19,360 bases of DNA from Desulfobacterales bacterium (GTDB lineage Bacteria > Desulfobacterota > Desulfobacteria > Desulfobacterales > UBA11574), in the NCBI GenBank assembly GCA_012974475.1, contig JAAXQD010000072.1, positions 1 to 19,360 of the forward strand. The letters run 5' to 3'. The notes below the pieces were generated by a model. The model was given only the letters and a program-made list of their open reading frames with translations. It was not told the DNA's origin and did not search any database. Positions 15,207 through 19,360 of this stretch are shown one piece after another. The position numbers and the translations under genes are program-made. Numbering within the stretch: the stretch's first letter is position 1; every line of letters starts with the position of its first letter.

Positions 15207-15398
15207 AAGCTAGTGGCCCCTGCCGTGTTTGTGATTGGAAGATGTTCTTTGACCCAACATCCATTTAAAGGGAGCCTTCTCTGATTTTGGTGTGCAGGTT
15301 CTGCTTGTACAGAAAAGCCTAAAGAAATTAAAAGGCACCCACTTTATTTTTATGGTTCAAAGACCTCCCAACACGGCATTGTGGCAGGGGTTCTGCTT
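15207..15398 (+). ncRNA. ssrS: 6S RNA
   Basis: About 190 nt that fit 6S RNA, which binds sigma70-RNA polymerase as a promoter mimic and lowers housekeeping transcription in slow growth. A closing stem is formed by CCCCTGCC (15217-15224) with GGCAGGGG (15383-15390), extendable by AAGC/GCTT at the ends. GCCGTGTT/AACACGGC offers an overlapping alternative. Inside, TTGGTGTGCAGG and GAAAAGCCTAAA align by eye with the E. coli 6S segments TTGGTGAGCATG and GAGAAGCCTTAA, in the same order and spacing. A small hairpin GATGTT/AACATC (15241-15261) lies in the 5' side. Position directly after zapA on the same strand matches known ssrS loci. The exact ends are estimates from the stem. Confidence 0.8.
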
Positions 15399-15697
15399 AA
15401 TTCAGATTCAGAAAAAGCGCTGAAGAAATTTACTCAGCCTGATACTGTACCCGTCTATTTTTTAATTTATTAAACATTGAAAAGATAGCCTTACCTTTTT
15501 TCTCCTTATATTCTTCTTTCCGATCTATCTCACTATACGGTTTTCTATACGACGTCTCGTAAAGTAGGCAATTTCGTTTTTATCTGATATGAAAATTTTA
15601 ACAGACAAAACGAGACAATTTTGTAGTGTCTTAACGATGTACATATTGATCTTTAACTGGGTTGATTGGATATAAACATTTCCAGGGAGAAGAGATA
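15399..15697 (+). other. Non-coding region between 6S RNA and rny
   Basis: No supportable gene. It contains a short direct repeat CTATACG (15533-15539 and 15545-15551, 12 bp apart) and an inverted pair ACAAAA/TTTTGT (15605-15610, 15619-15624). The rny RBS GGGAGAAG ends near 15692. I did not find a convincing terminator for 6S or a good promoter pair for rny, though one is likely here. Confidence 0.5.
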
Positions 15698-17260
15698 ATG
15701 AGTGAATATAATTTATTAATCGGCACAGTTGCATTTGTTATAGGTTTTGCAATCGCCTTTTGGGTCAAAGGGTTAATTGTCGCCCAAAAAGTCAAGGCGG
15801 CTGAAAAAGAGACATCCCGAATATTAGTAGCTGGAAAATTGAAATCTGAGACGTTGCTTAAAGAGGCCAAGCTGGAGGTTAAAGACAGGCTTTTCAGAAT
15901 GAAAAGCGAGTTCGATGCTGAGACCAAAGACACTCGATCTGAATTGAAAAAGAAAGAAAAAAGGTTGATGCAAAAAGAGGAAAATATCGAACGCAAACTC
16001 GAGCAATTCGAACGTCGGGAACGGGATATTTTACGGAAAGAAAAAAAGTCTATCAGAAAAGAGGAAGCGGTCGAGCAAAAGGAGAAAAAATACGATGAGC
16101 TCATTGAAGAACAGAAGCGGCAGCTCGAAAAGATTTCCGGTTTAACAGTGGATCAGGCCAAGGAGCTTCTCATCAGAGCCATGGAGAACGAGGCGCGTTA
16201 TGAAAGCGCCAAAATACTAAAAAGGATAGAGAATGAAACAAAAGAGCAGGCGGATAAAAAATCTGCTGAGATAATGGCCACTGCAATTCAGAGATACGCC
16301 GGTGATTTTGTTGCTGAGCGGACGGTGTCGGTGGTTCAGCTCCCGAACGATGAAATGAAGGGGAGAATAATCGGGAGGGAAGGTCGAAATATCCGTGCGC
16401 TGGAAGCGGCAACAGGGATCGACCTTATTATTGATGATACCCCCGAGGCCGTTATTTTGTCAGGTTTTAATCCGGTTCGACGGGAAGTTGCCAGGCTTTC
16501 GCTGATCCGCTTGATAGCCGACGGTCGAATCCATCCGGCCCGTATCGAGGATGTCGTCAAAAAAGTAGAAAAAGAAGTTGATTCGACGATCAAAGAGGCT
16601 GGGGAACAGGCAGCCTTTGATTTGGGCGTTCATGGTATCCATAACGAGCTCATTAAATATATTGGGCGGTTAAAATTTCGAACCAGTTATGCTCAGAATG
16701 TGTTGCAACATTCGGTTGAGGTTGGGGTGTTGTGTGGTATCATGGCTTCTGAATTGGGTCTTAACCCTAAAATGGCAAAACGTATGGGATTGCTGCATGA
16801 TATCGGAAAGGCCATTGATCACGAGGTTGAAGGGCAACACGCTATCATCGGCTCCAAGTTGGCGAAAAAATTTGGCGAAACTCCTAAAATTGTGCATGCG
16901 ATTGCTGCCCATCATGAAGATGTAACGCCGGAATCGGTGTATGATTTGCTGATACAAGCTGCAGACGCATTGTCGGGGGCCAGGCCGGGGGCTCGTAAAG
17001 AATTGCTTGAAAACTATATAAAAAGATTGGAAGATCTTGAAGGCATAGCAAATTCATTTAAAGGGGTTGCAAACACCTATGCAATTCAAGCAGGGAGAGA
17101 GCTAAGGGTTATTGTGGAAAGCGGGATTATTTCCGATGAAGAGGCAACCCTTCTCAGCAGAGATGTTGCTAAAAAAATTGAAGAGTCGTTAACTTTTCCG
17201 GGTCAAATCAAAGTAATGGTGATTCGTGAGACCCGGGCGGTTGAGTATGCCAACAAATAA
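15698..17260 (+). CDS. rny: Ribonuclease Y (endoribonuclease)
   Basis: A 520-residue membrane-tethered endonuclease that initiates mRNA decay. Domain order is standard. One N-terminal membrane span (about 5-27) leads into a long K/E/R coiled coil (about 33-190). The KH RNA-binding domain follows with G-R-I-I-G-R-E-G-R-N-I-R (222-233). The HD metal-dependent phosphohydrolase domain has the H-D pair in L-L-H367-D368-I-G-K and a further H-H near 405. It ends with the usual G-Q-I-K-V-M-V-I-R-E-T-R-A-V-E-Y-A. The frame is open from TTG 15662, but ATG 15698 is preceded by GGGAGAAG at the right spacing and yields the standard length and N-terminus. It lies downstream of 6S RNA on the same strand. 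Confidence 0.97.
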   Translation: MSEYNLLIGTVAFVIGFAIAFWVKGLIVAQKVKAAEKETSRILVAGKLKSETLLKEAKLEVKDRLFRMKSEFDAETKDTRSELKKKEKRLMQKEENIERKLEQFERRERDILRKEKKSIRKEEAVEQKEKKYDELIEEQKRQLEKISGLTVDQAKELLIRAMENEARYESAKILKRIENETKEQADKKSAEIMATAIQRYAGDFVAERTVSVVQLPNDEMKGRIIGREGRNIRALEAATGIDLIIDDTPEAVILSGFNPVRREVARLSLIRLIADGRIHPARIEDVVKKVEKEVDSTIKEAGEQAAFDLGVHGIHNELIKYIGRLKFRTSYAQNVLQHSVEVGVLCGIMASELGLNPKMAKRMGLLHDIGKAIDHEVEGQHAIIGSKLAKKFGETPKIVHAIAAHHEDVTPESVYDLLIQAADALSGARPGARKELLENYIKRLEDLEGIANSFKGVANTYAIQAGRELRVIVESGIISDEEATLLSRDVAKKIEESLTFPGQIKVMVIRETRAVEYANK

Positions 17261-17319
17261 GAGACCTTGTGTTTAAAAATACAAATTTCAAGCACCAAAA
17301 ACCAAAACATTTAATCCAG

Positions 17320-17585
17320 AAATAGGAAAGAGAAAAGAGGAAAGAGGATAAGGGAAACCACGGATGAACACGAATAAGCACAAATATTTTGAAAAATAAG
17401 AAGGTAAGAAGGTGAAGAGCAAGAAGGTGAGAAGGTGGGAAGGTAAGAAGGTTGGCATGTACGAGAGTCTCCGACCTTCTGATCTTCTAACCTTCTTAAC
17501 TTCCTGTTTTCCGAGACCTTCTCGTCTTCTAATTACATTTGCGCCCATTTGTGGTTATATATTTTCTAATTCCCATTTCCTATTT
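17320..17585 (+). repeat. Nested imperfect palindrome of low-complexity motifs between rny and tyrS
   Basis: The outer arms AAATAGGAAA (17320-17329) and TTTCCTATTT (17576-17585) are perfect inverted repeats about 266 bp apart end to end. Further in, AACCAC on the left (17357-17362, within a CCACGGATGAACACG motif) faces GTGGTT on the right (17551-17556). The core has many AAGAAGGT-like units on the left (about 17397-17453) facing ACCTTCT-like units on the right (about 17473-17530), around a short loop. The whole could fold into one long interrupted hairpin. Open frames within it are repetitive and show no protein character. It looks like a dispersed non-coding repeat and fills most of the 342-nt gap before tyrS. 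Confidence 0.75.
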
Positions 17586-17602
17586 TCTAAGAGGATTACC
17601 GT

Positions 17603-18943
17603 ATGGCGAACTTAATCGATGTCCTTAAAGAACGAGGATTTATAGAGCAGGCCACCCATGATCAAGAACTGAAAAATTATCTCGAAGCCGAACAGGCCAC
17701 GTGTTATATCGGTTTTGACCCAACAGCATCCAGTCTCCATGTCGGAAGCCTGGTCCCGATCATGTCGCTGGCGCACGTTCAAAGACAGGGACATCGACCG
17801 ATAGCCCTTGTGGGAGGCGGTACCGGCCTGGTGGGGGACCCGAGTGGAAAGACCGAGATGCGAAAGTTGCTGACCCCCGAGATGGTTGAAGAAAATGCCG
17901 TTGGCATCAAAAAACAGCTTTCCCGATTTCTCGATTTCAGAGAGGGAAAGGCGCTGATGTTGAACAATGCCGACTGGTTGACTAAGCTGGAATATATTCC
18001 GTTTTTAAGAGATTTTGGCCGACATTTCTCTGTGAATCGAATGATAAAGGCTGAAAGCTATAAAATGCGTCTTGAATCCGAAGAGGGGCTCAATTTTATT
18101 GAATTTAACTACATGCTTTTGCAAGCATATGATTTTTTGGAACTTTATGGCCATCACGCATGCAGATTGCAGATGGGAGGAAGCGATCAATGGGGCAATA
18201 TTGTTGCCGGAATTGAATTGATTCGAAGGGTTCGCCAAGAAACTGCATTTGGCATTACCTTTCCTTTGATAACCACCAGCACCGGTGCTAAGATGGGTAA
18301 AACAGCAGACGGGGCTGTGTGGCTTGATCCGGCTAAAACATCTCCCTATGAATATTATCAATACTGGATAAACACGGACGATCGGGATGTCGTCAGATTT
18401 ATGGCCCTTTTTACATTTTTACCCATAGAAGAGATCCGGGCCCTCGAAAAATTAAGCGGTGCCGATTTAAACAGCGCCAAGGTCATATTGGCCTTTGAAG
18501 TCACGCAGCTCGCACATGGAAGAGAAGAAGCCTTCAAAGCATATCGTGCTGCGGAAAGCATGTTTGGCCCTCGGGTTGTTCCCGAAGAGATCCTGTCGTC
18601 AAGTTCGGTTCCAAGAAATGGTGCTGACGTCAATAATGCTCAAGGGCAGTTGGATGGTGTTTTGCCGGCCGTGGAAATTGATTCGACCCCACATTCCATT
18701 ATAGAATTAGACCGGTTCAAAGAGGGAATTCCGGCCTTCAAACTCTATCAGATGGTGGGCCTTGCAAGCTCGGGAAGTCATGCCAGAAGGCTCATCGAGC
18801 AGGGAGGGGCCTATGTTAACGGCCAACGGATAGAATCGTTTGACGATCTGTTGACCGAGCGAGATATCGTTGATCAGGAGATACTGTTAAGGGCCGGAAA
18901 AAAAAGGTATCATAAAATAAAAATAATCAAAAATAATGCTTGA
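17603..18943 (+). CDS. tyrS: Tyrosyl-tRNA synthetase
   Basis: A 446-residue class I aminoacyl-tRNA synthetase that charges tRNA-Tyr. The HIGH-type motif is H46-V-G-S-L. The tyrosine/ATP site shows G-G-G-T-G-L-V-G-D-P-S-G-K near 71-83, and the G-G-S-D-Q-W-G-N-I motif (192-200) is typical. The KMSKS loop is K-M-G-K-T (230-234). An S4 RNA-binding domain occupies about the last 60 residues (R-R-L-I-E-Q-G-G-A-Y-V-N-G). It is slightly longer than the usual 400-430, apparently because of a Ser/Asn-rich linker (about 335-360) before the S4 domain. ATG 17603 has AGAGGA at 17589-17594. Its stop codon overlaps a TTGACA hexamer of the rRNA promoter region. Confidence 0.97.
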   Translation: MANLIDVLKERGFIEQATHDQELKNYLEAEQATCYIGFDPTASSLHVGSLVPIMSLAHVQRQGHRPIALVGGGTGLVGDPSGKTEMRKLLTPEMVEENAVGIKKQLSRFLDFREGKALMLNNADWLTKLEYIPFLRDFGRHFSVNRMIKAESYKMRLESEEGLNFIEFNYMLLQAYDFLELYGHHACRLQMGGSDQWGNIVAGIELIRRVRQETAFGITFPLITTSTGAKMGKTADGAVWLDPAKTSPYEYYQYWINTDDRDVVRFMALFTFLPIEEIRALEKLSGADLNSAKVILAFEVTQLAHGREEAFKAYRAAESMFGPRVVPEEILSSSSVPRNGADVNNAQGQLDGVLPAVEIDSTPHSIIELDRFKEGIPAFKLYQMVGLASSGSHARRLIEQGGAYVNGQRIESFDDLLTERDIVDQEILLRAGKKRYHKIKIIKNNA

Positions 18944-18968
18944 CAAAGCGAACGATTAATTTTAAAAG
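18940..18968 (+). promoter_or_regulatory. Possible upstream rRNA promoter overlapping the tyrS stop
   Basis: A perfect TTGACA (18940-18945) overlaps the tyrS stop codon. TAAAAG, a 4/6 match to the -10, follows after 17 nt at 18963-18968. Tandem promoters are common before rRNA operons, but the -10 is poor. Confidence 0.35.
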
Positions 18969-19018
18969 TATCGTTTCCGCTCGACTTAAACAGGTTGAAA
19001 TCTTGTTTCAAATGTGTG

Positions 19019-19066
19019 GAAAAAAAATAAAAAAAACATTGACAAATTGGATTAAAATAATATAAT
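19019..19066 (+). promoter_or_regulatory. Strong rRNA operon promoter with A-rich UP-like element
   Basis: TTGACA (19039-19044) and TATAAT (19061-19066), both perfect consensus, are 16 nt apart. An almost pure A tract (19019-19037) lies directly upstream, where UP elements contact the alpha subunits of RNA polymerase. The start point should be near 19073, about 147 nt before 16S. Confidence 0.88.
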
Positions 19067-19104
19067 GAATGTGCTTATTGTTTTTTGTGTCAATGTAATA
19101 AAAA

Positions 19105-19140
19105 GTCGTTATTTTTAACGGCGTTCTTGATCTTTGAAAA
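19105..19140 (+). promoter_or_regulatory. rRNA leader antitermination signals (boxB-like hairpin and boxA)
   Basis: GTCGTT (19105-19110) pairs with AACGGC (19117-19122) around a T-rich loop, a boxB-like hairpin. Six nt later TGATCTTTGAAAA (19128-19140) resembles the boxA consensus TGCTCTTTAACA, the site bound by NusB/NusE. Order and spacing match rRNA leaders of proteobacteria. Confidence 0.65.
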
Positions 19141-19219
19141 CTAAATAGTGACAGCTTGTGAGTTAGGTCTCATAGTTAATTGATTGCACCTGTATAAAAT
19201 CAGTTGCAATTATTGTGTT

Positions 19220-19360
19220 TAATTGGAGAGTTTGATCCTGGCTCAGAATGAACGCTGGCGGCGTGCTTAACACATGCAAGTCGCACGAGAACTCTTCTGC
19301 TTGCAGAAGATAGTAAAGTGGCGCACGGGTGAGTAACGCGTGGGTAATCTACCTCCGAAT
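19220..19360 (+). rRNA. rrs: 16S ribosomal RNA, 5' part (partial)
   Basis: The universal 27F site AGAGTTTGATCCTGGCTCAG is at 19227-19246, placing nucleotide 1 near 19220. The conserved segments AACGCTGGCGGCGTGCTTAA and GTGGCGCACGGGTGAGTAAC follow. The variable helix 6 is a perfect hairpin TCTTCTG-CTTG-CAGAAGA (19293-19310). The gene runs off the right edge. The general character is that of a Desulfobacterota (former Deltaproteobacteria) 16S, judged from memory. Confidence 0.97.

Noticed and set aside
15073..15264. A 63-residue open frame on the - strand between zapA and 6S RNA
   Set aside because: It overlaps the 6S RNA 5' side, and has no RBS or family match.
17397..17453. AAGAAGGT units as a possible CRISPR array
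   Set aside because: Units are 8-10 nt, irregular and without spacers, and there are no cas genes nearby.
17288..17615. Open frames on both strands across the rny-tyrS gap
   Set aside because: Their products are repeats of the low-complexity DNA (K-K-V-R-R-W-E-G, L-F-V-F-I-R-G), the kind of spurious protein these repeats commonly produce.
19183..19210. ATTGCA/TGCAAT local hairpin just before 16S as a separate regulatory element
   Set aside because: It lies in the pre-16S leader, where processing stems are expected. Its true partner may be downstream of 16S, outside the window.

Overview
The window reads as a chromosomal housekeeping region of a Gram-negative, sulfate-reducer-type bacterium, most likely Desulfobacterota, order Desulfobacterales. 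This rests on four things: the start of the 16S rRNA gene; an ATP synthase cluster that begins with two b-type subunits and lacks the a and c genes; the order zapB-zapA-6S RNA-rny; and tyrS directly before an rRNA operon. The assignment comes from gene order and remembered 16S features, not from a search. Every gene I support lies on the + strand, and no transposase, phage or CRISPR gene is present.

Layout. (1) 1-1254: the last codons of a probable LD-carboxypeptidase (peptidase S66), then a serine hydrolase of the beta-lactamase/PBP fold. (2) 1255-7164: the rod-elongation set mreB-mreC-mreD-mrdA(PBP2)-rodA, behind a leader with duplicated and mutually exclusive inverted repeats; a 242-nt non-coding gap separates mrdA from rodA. 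(3) 7189-13561: a strong sigma70-type promoter, then the F1 and stator genes b'-b-delta-alpha-gamma-beta-epsilon, closed by a clear intrinsic terminator. The alpha-gamma-beta block uses codons differently from the genes on both sides. (4) 13656-15052: a single-domain GlmU-type uridyltransferase, then zapB and zapA, two regulators of the FtsZ ring. (5) 15053-17260: a 6S RNA gene followed by rny (RNase Y). (6) 17261-17602: a non-coding stretch holding a 266-bp nested imperfect palindrome built from low-complexity motifs. (7) 17603-19360: tyrS, then an rRNA promoter with perfect -35 and -10 hexamers, a boxB/boxA-like antitermination leader, and the first 141 nt of 16S rRNA.

How the genes fit together. 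The first half covers envelope growth: muropeptide trimming or recycling (LdcA-like protein, serine hydrolase), the MreBCD scaffold with its synthase pair RodA/PBP2, and UDP-GlcNAc supply (GlmU domain). The middle is energy conversion. The last third concerns division timing and global RNA control: ZapA/ZapB, 6S RNA acting on RNA polymerase, RNase Y for mRNA turnover, TyrRS and rRNA. The best leads for something new are non-coding: the 6S locus, the nested palindrome, the mreB leader, and the codon-use break inside the atp operon.
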